A stretch of DNA of 53,325 nucleotides from CAG-390 sp964522215 (lineage in GTDB: Bacteria; Bacillota; Clostridia; Oscillospirales; CAG-272). Position 1 is the stretch's first letter, and each line of letters opens with the position of its first letter. Positions 1 to 7,742 of this stretch are shown here, piece after piece. Below the pieces are notes generated by a model. That model was given only the letters and a program-made list of their open reading frames with translations. It did no database searches and was not told the origin of the DNA. The translations under genes were made by a program, and so were the position numbers. Location: positions 1 to 53,325 of the forward strand of contig CAZFVR010000010.1 in the NCBI GenBank assembly GCA_964522215.1, written 5' to 3'.

Positions 1-1299
1 GATATTGCATCGCTCGTATTCTCGGTAAAGCTTGAGTTGCAGTATTTTGATCTTAAGGTCAGCTACCCCAAGACCGATATCACCGTAACGCAGGGCGATG
101 TTGCTACCATTACCGCCTCAACAAGCGTTGATATCTCTCGCGCGACCGAAAAGACTATCCAATGGCATGTGGCTAAGGACCAAAACGGCCGTGACGAGCG
201 CGATATCAGCGGTGCAGACAGCCTTACATTCAGTATCCCCACAGGCAGTACGGGCACATATTACTACCGTTGCAGTATCGGATGCAAACTCGACGGTAAG
301 TATACCTCGCTGGATTATGCCACCTCGCCTTGGGTAAAGGTGACCGTAAAGGAAAAAACGGTGACTCCGCTCACCATCAGCGCGGTAGGCGATAAGGATG
401 TTATCCTCGCTGCCTCAGGCATAGATTATCTCTTCCAAGTCAAAACGCAAAACGCAACCGGCACGGTAAAATACGGCTGGTACGCGTGCGATCAAAACGG
501 GAATGTGACGGATAGTAAGGTGCTTGCCGCCACAGATACCCTCGTGCGCCAAGGCGGTATCTCCGAGGCGGATAGAGATAAGACCCTCTACTTTAAGTGC
601 GTTGCCACCGATGGCACAAATACGGCATCCATCGTTTGCTCTGCAATACTTAAAACAAAATATTTTGATCTTACCATCAAATATAACAAGCTCGATATAA
701 CAGCCGCGCAGGGTGAGAGCGTAAGCGTAGCCGCGCAGACGAATATCGACCCGGCGCTTGTCTCCGATCTTGTTATTGAGTGGTGGCAGGCTGATAATGC
801 CGATGGCAAAAACGAGCAAAAGGTAGCCGGTACCGGGGGTCTCACATTTACTGTTCCCACAACGGCCGAGGGCACTGCCTACTATCGTTGCAATGTTACC
901 TGCAAGCGTGACGGTGAGTTCAGCCGTATGGTGTACTCCTCTGCAAAGTATGTCAAGGTTACGGTCAGCGCCAAAGCCGGGGTGACTACCGAGCCGCCTG
1001 TAACGACCGGCAAGCAGGATGTGACCACCGCCGCGCCGATAACATCGGACGTGTCGGATGTGACAAAAGAGCCGACGGTCGATGTTACCACCGCGCCTGA
1101 GGATGTGACCGCAACCAACGATAACACAAAAGCTCCCGAGCAGGATATCACGACCGACGGGGAAGTGACCACTGCTCCCATTGGCGGCGACGCGGATGAC
1201 TCCGGCGCTACTGTTTGGGTGATAGTTGGTGTTGTGGCGGCAGTTTTGGTCGCCGCCGCGGTAGTCGTTCTTATGGTCATGAAGAAAAAACGCAAATAA
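1..1299 (+). CDS. Cell-surface protein with Ig-like repeats and C-terminal membrane anchor (5' partial)
   Basis: The reading frame is open from base 1, so the start lies outside the window; the TTG at 37 is not a credible start. Two homologous modules of about 105 residues (roughly 37-350 and 655-970) each begin with a YFDL motif and end with YYRC...C...YVKVTV. A different module (about 360-650) lies between them. The residues before base 37 resemble the end of that second module, so the full protein probably alternates the two types. A Thr/Pro/Asp-rich linker (about 975-1190, repeated VTT and TTAP) leads to one C-terminal hydrophobic helix of about 23 residues and a KKKRK tail. No LPXTG motif is visible, so the protein is probably held by the helix, with repeats outside the cell. 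The exact function and ligand are unknown. Confidence 0.85.
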   Translation, partial: DIASLVFSVKLELQYFDLKVSYPKTDITVTQGDVATITASTSVDISRATEKTIQWHVAKDQNGRDERDISGADSLTFSIPTGSTGTYYYRCSIGCKLDGKYTSLDYATSPWVKVTVKEKTVTPLTISAVGDKDVILAASGIDYLFQVKTQNATGTVKYGWYACDQNGNVTDSKVLAATDTLVRQGGISEADRDKTLYFKCVATDGTNTASIVCSAILKTKYFDLTIKYNKLDITAAQGESVSVAAQTNIDPALVSDLVIEWWQADNADGKNEQKVAGTGGLTFTVPTTAEGTAYYRCNVTCKRDGEFSRMVYSSAKYVKVTVSAKAGVTTEPPVTTGKQDVTTAAPITSDVSDVTKEPTVDVTTAPEDVTATNDNTKAPEQDITTDGEVTTAPIGGDADDSGATVWVIVGVVAAVLVAAAVVVLMVMKKKRK

Positions 1300-1320
1300 G
1301 ATCAAAAAGGATAAAAGCCC

Positions 1321-1722
1321 ATGGAACTTTTAGGCAAATGGAAGCTCAAGGGTATATATCTGCCATCCGAGAGCGGTATGTCTCTCATCACCCGCGAAAA
1401 TGCCACGGGTAACACGCTTGCGGCATTTGAGGCGGCGGCAAAGCTTGTGATCGAGTTTAGCGCGGACGGCAGTATGGATCTTATAGCCAAGTCGGAGGGC
1501 GAGGTTGCCTCGTTTGCAAAGCGCGAGGGCTACTCCGTCCGCGATGACGGCTACTGTGTGACTCACACCGCAAGGTGGGAGGAGCGAGACGGAAGGATCT
1601 TTTACGATAACGGCAAGCGGGGCACCTTGTTTGCCGCAGGTGATCCTTTCGTTGAGTTGCATTTTACCGAGGATGGCTGTATGCTGTATAATTTCGGTAT
1701 GTGCATCTACGAGCACGAATGA
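1321..1722 (+). CDS. Small hypothetical protein (133 aa)
   Basis: A 133-residue soluble protein with no signal peptide or membrane segment. It starts with MELLGKWKLKG and is rich in beta-prone stretches (KLVIEFSADGSMDLIA, FVELHFTEDGCMLYNF). A Gly-x-Trp near the N-terminus followed by strands resembles lipocalin-like or DUF-type beta-barrel proteins, but this is only an impression and I do not recognise the family. It lies 21 bp after the surface protein with an AAAAAGGA-type ribosome site, so the two are probably co-transcribed. The stop codon overlaps a short palindrome (TGATCA-TT-TGATCA, 1720-1733), after which the decayed segment begins. Confidence 0.7.
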   Translation: MELLGKWKLKGIYLPSESGMSLITRENATGNTLAAFEAAAKLVIEFSADGSMDLIAKSEGEVASFAKREGYSVRDDGYCVTHTARWEERDGRIFYDNGKRGTLFAAGDPFVELHFTEDGCMLYNFGMCIYEHE

Positions 1723-1796
1723 TCATTTGATCAACAATAATATCCCCGCGCCGAAAGCGTAATGTCGTTAGCGAAGAATTACGCAAACCGAGTGGG

Positions 1797-1841
1797 AGAA
1801 CAAGAATCCGATCATCAAAAAGATGGTCGGATTCTTGTTCT
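1797..1841. terminator. Long stem-loop inside the decayed segment
   Basis: A 20 bp stem with one wobble pair and a 5-nt A loop: arm 1797-1816 pairs with 1822-1841. The downstream sequence TCTAAAACAATTT is not a clean T-run. It may be a terminator or part of a mobile-element end; function inferred only. Confidence 0.5.
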
Positions 1842-1845
1842 CTAA

Positions 1846-2103
1846 AACAATTTAACCCTGTCCAATAGATATGTGTACTCTGCTGATAATTCAAAGTCTG
1901 CAAGTGGAGGTTTCAATTTCGCCGATGGACTTGTATTTGAAATGGTTCATGAAGGCGTATCGACAAAGCCCAATACCGACACCGATCCTCCTGTTAATAA
2001 CGAAAAAGATCCTCCCGTCAACAACAACGATCAAAATGGATATGATACGTGGAAATGCCAAAATCAACCTCAGAGTTGCTCCGAACCTTCATCCGTAAGA
2101 TAG
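1846..2103 (+). pseudogene. C-terminal fragment of a secreted-type protein
   Basis: An open stretch without a credible start: a stop at 1843-1845 precedes it and no ribosome site is present. It translates to a globular-looking end (YVYSADNSKSASGGFNFADG) followed by an Asp/Pro/Asn linker in which DPPVNN is repeated. That is typical of the wall-spanning tail of an exported clostridial protein. The frame then runs out over the recombinase fragment. Most likely it is the broken 3' part of a lost gene. The parent family is not recognised. Confidence 0.45.
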
Positions 2104-2249
2104 AGGTGCATGAAAAACCCGAAAAAAACTCCCAAACCTGCGGAACCCCCGTAGTAATCTACTACAAGTTCCAAATGCGGGAACTCGAAGCGCTCTCCGT
2201 AATGTTCGGTGCTTACGAAGAAGATGCAGTGGAAACTATCCCTGCATAA
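2049..2249 (+). pseudogene. Remnant of a large serine recombinase (DUF4368-like C-terminal tail)
   Basis: The 66 codons read ELLRTFIRKIEVHEKPEKN followed by VVIYYKFQMRE. This matches the pattern of the DUF4368 tail found at the C-terminus of large serine recombinases of clostridial integrative elements (a helix ending in F-I-x-K-I-x-V-H-E, then a strand I-Y-Y-x-F). The catalytic serine domain, recombinase domain and zinc ribbon are all missing, and no ribosome site precedes the GTG at 2049. It is therefore a 3' remnant. The domain match is by eye; a profile search with the DUF4368 model would settle it. Confidence 0.55.
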
Positions 2250-2256
2250 AAGTAAT

Positions 2257-2283
2257 AACCGGAAGGCAAAATGCCTTCCGGTT
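2257..2283 (+). terminator. 12 bp perfect stem-loop after the recombinase remnant
   Basis: Arms 2257-2268 and 2272-2283 are perfectly complementary with an AAA loop. It follows the stop codon of the recombinase remnant directly, as a terminator of that lost gene would. No T-run follows. Confidence 0.5.
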
Positions 2284-2360
2284 ACATACCACCCTCAAAA
2301 CTTCGCTAAGAACACATAGCAAAGGGCGCGGGGATATTGTATATATAAAGGTTTGGTATG

Positions 2361-3107
2361 TTATTTTTTTCTCGGTACAGCGGTTGTCGCTTTGGGAGGG
2401 AACAGCTTATCCGAGTATATGCTGCCAAGATAGAGCATAACAAGAGGAATGGCCGGCAGCATATAAAAGAACGGCTGAGGCACAAGATCGTAAAAGAACT
2501 GCAAAACAGGGTTCTCCGGCTTTATTGAGTACATGTAATTTACCTGTATCAGCGCGCCCGATGGATCCTTTAGGCGGTTTTCGATACAATGCGCGTTTAA
2601 AAAAACATTTATCAGGTGAACGCCTGTGTACACGGCTAGAGTGATTATAAGTGTTGATGCGATGCAGCGCACATCCCTTTTGGCGTGTCCCAGCAAAAAC
2701 ATCAAAAGAGGGATGCCCGCCTCAAATGTGTGCGGAAAAAAGTAAAATGCAAACGTTGGGCTGAAAACCTCAAAATCAGCCTGTGCTGTATTGACGACCA
2801 ACGCGGCAAGAGAGCCGAACGCCCAAAGCAATAAAAGATTGTTAAGTATACGGCTTTTGGTAAATACCGCTACCGGCAGAACGAGGGCATTGAGCGAGCA
2901 AAGGTGGAACGGAAGATATTCAAGCGGCGAGTTCCAGCTTGTAAGATTAAAAACTATTGCGGCAAGCCCGGAGATGGACAGCACCCCCATCACTATCGTT
3001 TGCACAAGGGTGGGAAGCTTTTTTAATATAAAATACAGTCCTGTGATGATGCCGGCGGCAATTACAAGCGTTGTTATGTGAACGATACCGAACGAACCCC
3101 AAGTCAT
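2361..3107 (-). CDS. TIGR02206 (YwaF-like) integral membrane protein
   Basis: A 248-residue protein with about six to seven hydrophobic helices and a short basic tail (VPRKK). The central signature WNSPLEYLPFHLCSLNA and the later FFPHTFEAG..LLM fit the TIGR02206/YwaF family, whose members are six- or seven-helix membrane proteins of unknown role. The start at 3107 has a CGGAG ribosome site and a good sigma-A promoter upstream. It is a single-gene unit divergent from the alpha-galactosidase. Substrate and function are unknown. The His and Glu within membrane-proximal segments are conserved-looking but no activity can be assigned. Confidence 0.75.
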   Translation of the reverse strand: MTWGSFGIVHITTLVIAAGIITGLYFILKKLPTLVQTIVMGVLSISGLAAIVFNLTSWNSPLEYLPFHLCSLNALVLPVAVFTKSRILNNLLLLWAFGSLAALVVNTAQADFEVFSPTFAFYFFPHTFEAGIPLLMFLLGHAKRDVRCIASTLIITLAVYTGVHLINVFLNAHCIENRLKDPSGALIQVNYMYSIKPENPVLQFFYDLVPQPFFYMLPAIPLVMLYLGSIYSDKLFPPKATTAVPRKK

Positions 3108-3178
3108 GGCAATTACTCCGATTAAAAATAATTTTTTGCAACTTTTTTATGATATTTTTTGTACGTTCGCCGTTTGAC

Positions 3179-3207
3179 ATTATACCACATAAGACGAGAT
3201 AATACAA
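3179..3207 (-). promoter_or_regulatory. Sigma-A promoter of the TIGR02206 gene
   Basis: On the minus strand a TTGTAT -35 (3202-3207) and a TATAAT -10 (3179-3184) are separated by 17 nt. Confidence 0.65.
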
Positions 3208-3320
3208 TATACTTTTGCGCTTTTTTATAGAATCTTAAGAAAAAATAAAGAATTTGCCTTGCTTGGCCGCGATAACGTGTGCTCATTTATTTTAGTGGCT
3301 TTTGTTTGGTCGATTTTGTA

Positions 3321-3349
3321 TTGAAAAAACGCTCTGTTTGTGATATAAT
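3321..3349 (+). promoter_or_regulatory. Sigma-A promoter of the alpha-galactosidase operon
   Basis: TTGAAA (3321-3326) and TATAAT (3344-3349) with a 17-nt spacer. The expected transcription start, about 3356, lies just before the palindrome at 3361-3374. Confidence 0.8.
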
Positions 3350-3360
3350 ATATCTGATTA

Positions 3361-3374
3361 TGGGCATGTGCCCA
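3361..3374. promoter_or_regulatory. Operator-like palindrome at the alpha-galactosidase promoter
   Basis: TGGGCA-TG-TGCCCA, a perfect 14 bp inverted repeat at about +5 to +18. The position suits a repressor site that blocks initiation. No regulator gene is adjacent, so the binding protein is unknown. Confidence 0.45.
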
Positions 3375-3403
3375 ATAACGTAAACGCAAGGAGTTTTTTT
3401 ATA

Positions 3404-5581
3404 ATGAGCATCCGGCATTGTGATAAATGCAATTCGTTCTTCCTTACTACAAAGCGCACTTCATATGTTTTAAGGGTGACTGCTGAGGGTTATCTTTACC
3501 ACGCATACTACGGCAAGCGTCTGCCCGACTGCGATCTTTCCTATTACAAGCCTGAGATAGCGGGTTCTCATAACCCTGCCATTCCCGGTGCCAAGGCGAG
3601 GGTGACATCTGTTATGAACGAGTACGGCACGGCAGATCTCGGCGATTATCGCGATCCCGCTCTGGTTCCGCTCGATGAGCGCGGAAGCCGCACTTGTGAT
3701 CTTAAATATGATTCATTTGAGATCCTGCAGGAAAAGCCGAGCATCCGCTCCGGCATTCCCACAGCTCGCGGCGGCGAGACACTTAAGATCACGCTTCGCG
3801 ATAACGATACCGGCCTTGTGGTCTATCTTTACTACACGGTGTACGAGGAGGAGGATACGCTCACCCGTCGTGCAGAGATAGTAAACAACACCGCAGGCGT
3901 TATACACCTTGAGCGCGCCCTCTCAATGACTCTTGATCTTTATGATAACAACTACGAGATGGTTACCTTTATCGGTCGCCATGCCGGAGAGCGCACCCAG
4001 CAGGTCAATAACCTGATACAGGGACGAGTATCCATCGGTAACACTCGCGGTATCACGAGCCACCACCACTCGCCTATCATCATCCTGCGCCGTCCCAATA
4101 CTACCGAGGAGCAGGGCGAGGTGCTGGCCGCCAGCCTGACATACTGTGGCTCGCACTACGGCTGTGTCGAGGTGGATGAATCCTACCGCACACGTATCTC
4201 GATGGGTATCAATCCTGAAACATTTGACTGGAAGCTTGCAGTTGGCGACAGCTTTGAGACACCCGAGGTCGTGCTTACATATTCCGCAGAGGGCATGGGT
4301 GGCATAACACGCCGCAGCCATGATTTCTTCCGCAATCATATGATCACCCCGCGTTGGGTAAATGCCCGCCGCCCTGTTGTGCTTAACAGCTGGGAGGGAA
4401 TGCACTTCACCTTTGACCGCGACCGTCTGTTTGATACCATCGACCGCATTGAGGGTTTGGGCATTGATACCTTTGTGCTTGATGACGGTTGGTTTGGTGC
4501 GCGCAATCATGACCGTGCAGGTCTTGGTGACTGGTATGTAAATGAGGAAAAACTCCCCGGCGGTCTTGGTGTTATTGCCGACCGTTGCCACAAGAGAGGT
4601 CTTAAGTTCGGTCTTTGGATCGAGCCTGAGATGGTCAACCCTGACTCCGACCTCTATCGTGCGCACCCCGATTGGGCTATTGCAACACCTGATCGTCCGC
4701 TTCACCTTGGCCGCAACCAGCTGGTGCTGGATTTCTCGCGTGCAGAGGTCGTTGACTATATTAAAAACGTGATGCATAAGGTCATCTCTGAGAGCGGCGC
4801 CGAGTATATCAAGTGGGATATGAACCGTTCGCTGTGCGATAACTGGTCGGGCACACTGCCGGCCGATCGTCAGGGCGAGGTTCAGCACCGTTACGTGCTT
4901 GGCGTTTACGAGCTTGCAAGCTACCTTACTTCATCATTCCCGAACATCTTCTTTGAGGGCTGCTGTGGCGGCGGCGGACGTTTTGATGCCTCCATGTTCG
5001 CATTCTTCCCGCAGATATGGACATCCGATAACACCGATGCATATGACCGCGTGCAGATCCAGTATGGCACCGAGATGATATATCCGCTTTCCGAATCCTC
5101 CAACCATGTCTCCCTCTCTCCCAACATCCGCAACGGACGTTCGATAGGCGCAGATACAAGACGGAATATCGCATATTTCGGCTCCTACGGCTATGAATTT
5201 GATGTTAACAAGGTTCCAGCCGATGAGCTTGAGCGTATGCCCGCCGATATCGAGAAATATCACGAGATCTCATCTCTTATCAGAGAGGGTGATCTTTATC
5301 GCGGTATCAACTATTTTGACGGAAAGCGCAATGAAATGCTCCAGACCGTCGTCTCCAAGGATGGTCGCCGTGCGGTCACCGTCTACTTCCAGGCGCTTGA
5401 TCGTCTCACCTCGGCGCCTCACTTTACGGTTCCCGGACTTTCCGATGACCTTGTTTACAATGTTGAGGAACTGGGGCTTACGCTTCCCGGCGCGGTGTTG
5501 AAGAATGTGGGTCTGACCCTGCCGCGCTTTAAGCATGATTTTGGTTCTGTACTGCTCACATTCACGGCGGTAGAGGACTGA
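3404..5581 (+). CDS. Alpha-galactosidase, glycoside hydrolase family 36
   Basis: Hydrolyses terminal alpha-1,6-galactosides (raffinose family, melibiose, galactomannan side chains) with retention. The 725-residue length is typical of the long bacterial GH36 enzymes: an N-terminal beta-sandwich, a TIM barrel from about residue 320 and a small C-terminal sheet domain. The nucleophile is Asp472 in KWDMNRS and the acid/base is Asp542 in WTSDNTDA. The DDGWFG and CCGGGGRFD signatures are present. I chose ATG 3404 because AAGGAG at 3388-3393 precedes it; an upstream ATG at 3368 overlaps the palindrome and has no ribosome site. There is no signal peptide, so it is cytoplasmic and would need an importer not encoded in this window. 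A consensus promoter and an operator-like palindrome suggest substrate-responsive control. Confidence 0.95.
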   Translation: MSIRHCDKCNSFFLTTKRTSYVLRVTAEGYLYHAYYGKRLPDCDLSYYKPEIAGSHNPAIPGAKARVTSVMNEYGTADLGDYRDPALVPLDERGSRTCDLKYDSFEILQEKPSIRSGIPTARGGETLKITLRDNDTGLVVYLYYTVYEEEDTLTRRAEIVNNTAGVIHLERALSMTLDLYDNNYEMVTFIGRHAGERTQQVNNLIQGRVSIGNTRGITSHHHSPIIILRRPNTTEEQGEVLAASLTYCGSHYGCVEVDESYRTRISMGINPETFDWKLAVGDSFETPEVVLTYSAEGMGGITRRSHDFFRNHMITPRWVNARRPVVLNSWEGMHFTFDRDRLFDTIDRIEGLGIDTFVLDDGWFGARNHDRAGLGDWYVNEEKLPGGLGVIADRCHKRGLKFGLWIEPEMVNPDSDLYRAHPDWAIATPDRPLHLGRNQLVLDFSRAEVVDYIKNVMHKVISESGAEYIKWDMNRSLCDNWSGTLPADRQGEVQHRYVLGVYELASYLTSSFPNIFFEGCCGGGGRFDASMFAFFPQIWTSDNTDAYDRVQIQYGTEMIYPLSESSNHVSLSPNIRNGRSIGADTRRNIAYFGSYGYEFDVNKVPADELERMPADIEKYHEISSLIREGDLYRGINYFDGKRNEMLQTVVSKDGRRAVTVYFQALDRLTSAPHFTVPGLSDDLVYNVEELGLTLPGAVLKNVGLTLPRFKHDFGSVLLTFTAVED

Positions 5582-5627
5582 TAATAGGATCAAAACAAAT
5601 TAAATGATATTGAGAGGTGGGAGTGCC

Positions 5628-6050
5628 GTGATATCCAGCAAACGACCGCGAATAGGCGATGTGGTTGCCATCATTTTGGTACTCGCCTGTGCGCTTTTGC
5701 CGATGGTGCTCCCGCGGCTCATGTCATTTGTGTCAGTCGAAATCGGTAACGGCAATGATGGCGATGGCACCAGTACCTGCCTTCTTGAGGTGCAGGCCGC
5801 AGACGGCGTGCGGGAATACAGTCTTGCCGAGGACGGCAGGTATGAAATATCATCGCGCGGATATTCACTGGTGATAGTTGTTTCCGACGGTGCGGCAAGC
5901 GTTCTTCAGTCTGACTGCAAATGCGGCATCTGTACCGCGCACGCGCCTATAAGGGACGGCGGTGAGAGCATTATCTGCCTGCCCGCCGAGGTCGTTCTGC
6001 GCATCCGATCAAATACATGGGGAGGTGCGACTGATGGCGAGGCAGGTTGA
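5628..6050 (+). CDS. NusG domain II-containing membrane-anchored protein
   Basis: A 140-residue protein: one N-terminal hydrophobic segment (residues about 9-30), then an extracytoplasmic domain of the NusG_II type carrying a CKCGIC motif followed by HAPIRDGG and ICLPAEVVLRI. The GTG at 5628 follows AGAGGTGG by 7 nt and is preferred to the ATG at 5604, which has no ribosome site. It overlaps the Gx transporter gene by 17 bp, and ApbE follows. This trio is a recurrent neighbourhood in Firmicutes, often linked to flavinylated redox complexes. The Cys pair could form a disulfide or bind metal or haem; the actual role is unknown. Confidence 0.8.
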   Translation: MISSKRPRIGDVVAIILVLACALLPMVLPRLMSFVSVEIGNGNDGDGTSTCLLEVQAADGVREYSLAEDGRYEISSRGYSLVIVVSDGAASVLQSDCKCGICTAHAPIRDGGESIICLPAEVVLRIRSNTWGGATDGEAG

Positions 6051-6576
6051 AAACAAAAAAATGATACGCCGCCTTTGCTTTGACGGCGCGGCACTATGCG
6101 TGGCGCTCTCGCTTTCGTATCTTGAGGCCGTCCTGCCCATAGGCGCTCTCCTGCCACTGCCTGGCGTAAAGCCCGGGCTTTGCAATATCGTTATAACTGT
6201 GCTGTTTTTTGCATCGTCGCCGTATGATGCGGCGGCCGTGTCCTTTTGCCGTGTGCTGATGGCGGGTATGCTTTTCGGAACGCCCATGACTTTGGCAATA
6301 TCCTTTTGCGGGTCACTCGTGTCCTTTTTTATGCTTCTCGTTTTGCGTCGCACGGCACTCAGAAGCGAGTTTTTCAGCTTTGTGGGAATATCCGTTTTAT
6401 CCGCCGCCGCCCATTCGGCGGGGCAGATCGCAGCAGTGCGGTTTATACTTGAATCTGTCGGCGCTTGGTCTTATCTCCCGGTGATGCTTATATCCTCCGT
6501 TATTTTCGGTGGGCTTAACGGCATTTTGCTGAATGCAGCATATCCGCAGGTTGAAAAGATATGGAGGGTGGCATGA
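6034..6576 (+). CDS. Gx transporter family protein (heptaprenyl diphosphate synthase component I-like)
   Basis: A 180-residue integral membrane protein with about five hydrophobic helices. The start of the domain, LPLPGVKPGLCNIV, is the hallmark of the Hpre_diP_synt_I/Gx transporter family. GGAGGT at 6021-6026 fixes the ATG at 6034. The old name 'heptaprenyl diphosphate synthase component I' refers to family members next to prenyl synthases. Here the neighbours are NusG_II and ApbE, which point to a membrane redox or small-molecule transport role, perhaps flavin-precursor related. The 3' end overlaps apbE by 4 bp (ATGA), indicating translational coupling. Confidence 0.8.
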   Translation: MARQVENKKMIRRLCFDGAALCVALSLSYLEAVLPIGALLPLPGVKPGLCNIVITVLFFASSPYDAAAVSFCRVLMAGMLFGTPMTLAISFCGSLVSFFMLLVLRRTALRSEFFSFVGISVLSAAAHSAGQIAAVRFILESVGAWSYLPVMLISSVIFGGLNGILLNAAYPQVEKIWRVA

Positions 6577-7694
6577 ACAAAATAAGAAAAAAGCGGGTAT
6601 CTTGCCGTTGCCGCAGGTGCGCGGCGGGTGCGCTTTGTCTATGCCTGCTTATGCTCATGACGATGCTTGCCTCCTCCTGCTCACACGGTGTCGATTATAT
6701 CAGCCGCAGTTTTTTTGCTATGGATACGGTGATCGAGGTAAAGCTGGCCTCCGATACCGAGGGAGTTGACGAGATATTTGCCGAGTGCGTGCGCCTTACC
6801 GAAAAAATAGAGCGAATGCTTTCCGCCGAGGACGGCACATCCGAGATCGCACGTTTTAATGCGTCCGCGAGCGGTATTACTGTCAGCCGAGAGGTGGGGG
6901 AGCTGTTTGAGCTTGCCGCGCTGATATGGCGGGTAAGCGGAGGCGCATTTGATCCCACAACATATCCTGCAACATTGCTTTGGCGCTCGTCAGCCGAGTC
7001 TTGCGAGAGACCGGATGACGAACAACGCGCGGCGGCAGTTGCAAAATGCGGCATGGAGCTTATAGAATATGAGCCTGAGGCAAGTTTCCTCAGTAAAAGC
7101 GAGCCGTGGGTGATGCTTGATCTCGGCGGTATCGGCAAGGGTTATGCCGAGGCGCGGATCGCCGAATATCTCGGCGGACGAGTCAGCTACGGCGTTTTGT
7201 CCTTTGGCGGCAATATCACCGTTATAGGCGAGCGCCCCGGTGGGGATTTCACCATTGCGCTCCGCGACCCGGAGAGAGATGCGGCAGCCGCCGGCGGCAA
7301 CTTGTACGGTGGTCGCACCGGGCGAGCCGGGCAGATACTTATCGCGCACGGCTTTGTGTCGGTATCCGGCGGATACGAGCGCTACTATGAGATAGGCGGC
7401 GAGCGCTTTTGCCATATACTTGACCCGACGGACGGCATGCCGGTGCGCGGGGAATTGCAAAGTGCGGCGGTCATATCGGATAACGGAGCGGCGGCAGATG
7501 CACTCTCAACAGCGCTTTTTGTGCTTGATACCACCGCTGCGGCCGCAGATCTTTATTGCAAACTTTTGGATACACCGCAAGAGTTTGAGGCCGTACTTGT
7601 TTATAAAAGCGAGATATACATCACTCCTGGACTGCGCGGGCGATTTGCCGCCGAGGGCGGGCGCACTCTTCACGTGATCAACATTGCGGAGTGA
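6573..7694 (+). CDS. apbE: FAD:protein FMN transferase (ApbE), lipoprotein
   Basis: Transfers FMN from FAD to a Thr/Ser of a target protein outside the membrane. The N-terminus has a basic start, a hydrophobic stretch and a lipobox ending LASSC, so it is an exported lipoprotein. Family motifs are FAMDTVIEV, LDLGGIGKGYA, the FGGNITVIG segment, FCHILDPTDGMPV and the SDNGAAADALSTALFVL segment with the Mg-binding Asp and Thr. At 373 residues it has a normal length. ATG 6573 has GGAGGG 5 nt upstream and overlaps the previous stop. No RnfD/RnfG, NqrB/C or FMN_bind target is encoded in the window, so its substrate must be elsewhere. Confidence 0.93.
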   Translation: MNKIRKKRVSCRCRRCAAGALCLCLLMLMTMLASSCSHGVDYISRSFFAMDTVIEVKLASDTEGVDEIFAECVRLTEKIERMLSAEDGTSEIARFNASASGITVSREVGELFELAALIWRVSGGAFDPTTYPATLLWRSSAESCERPDDEQRAAAVAKCGMELIEYEPEASFLSKSEPWVMLDLGGIGKGYAEARIAEYLGGRVSYGVLSFGGNITVIGERPGGDFTIALRDPERDAAAAGGNLYGGRTGRAGQILIAHGFVSVSGGYERYYEIGGERFCHILDPTDGMPVRGELQSAAVISDNGAAADALSTALFVLDTTAAAADLYCKLLDTPQEFEAVLVYKSEIYITPGLRGRFAAEGGRTLHVINIAE

Positions 7695-7742
7695 AAAATA
7701 TACGGTTTTTAATTTTAGAAGATAAAGGATCAAAAGGATCAT

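Larger units (their letters stand above)
1739..2338. repeat. Decayed segment bounded by imperfect inverted repeats
   Basis: The 14-mer AATATCCCCGCGCC at 1739-1752 recurs exactly, inverted, at 2325-2338. A second shared block (TTAGCGAAG at 1768-1776, its complement at 2301-2309) lies at a similar distance inside each end. The two ends therefore form imperfect inverted repeats of about 38 bp. Between them are no intact genes, only two truncated coding tails and two strong hairpins. This looks like the residue of a mobile or rearranged segment rather than a normal spacer. No target-site duplication could be established. Confidence 0.55.

Noticed and set aside
1150..1299. LPXTG-type sortase signal in the surface protein
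   Set aside because: No LPXTG or close variant precedes the hydrophobic segment, so sortase anchoring is not claimed.
415..1305. 296-residue open frame on the minus strand
   Set aside because: It is fully antisense to the surface protein, has no ribosome site, and its translation is rich in His, Arg and Cys typical of a shadow frame.
3923..4888. 321-residue open frame antisense to the alpha-galactosidase
   Set aside because: The plus-strand enzyme has intact catalytic motifs over the same bases; the minus frame has no recognisable domain or ribosome site.
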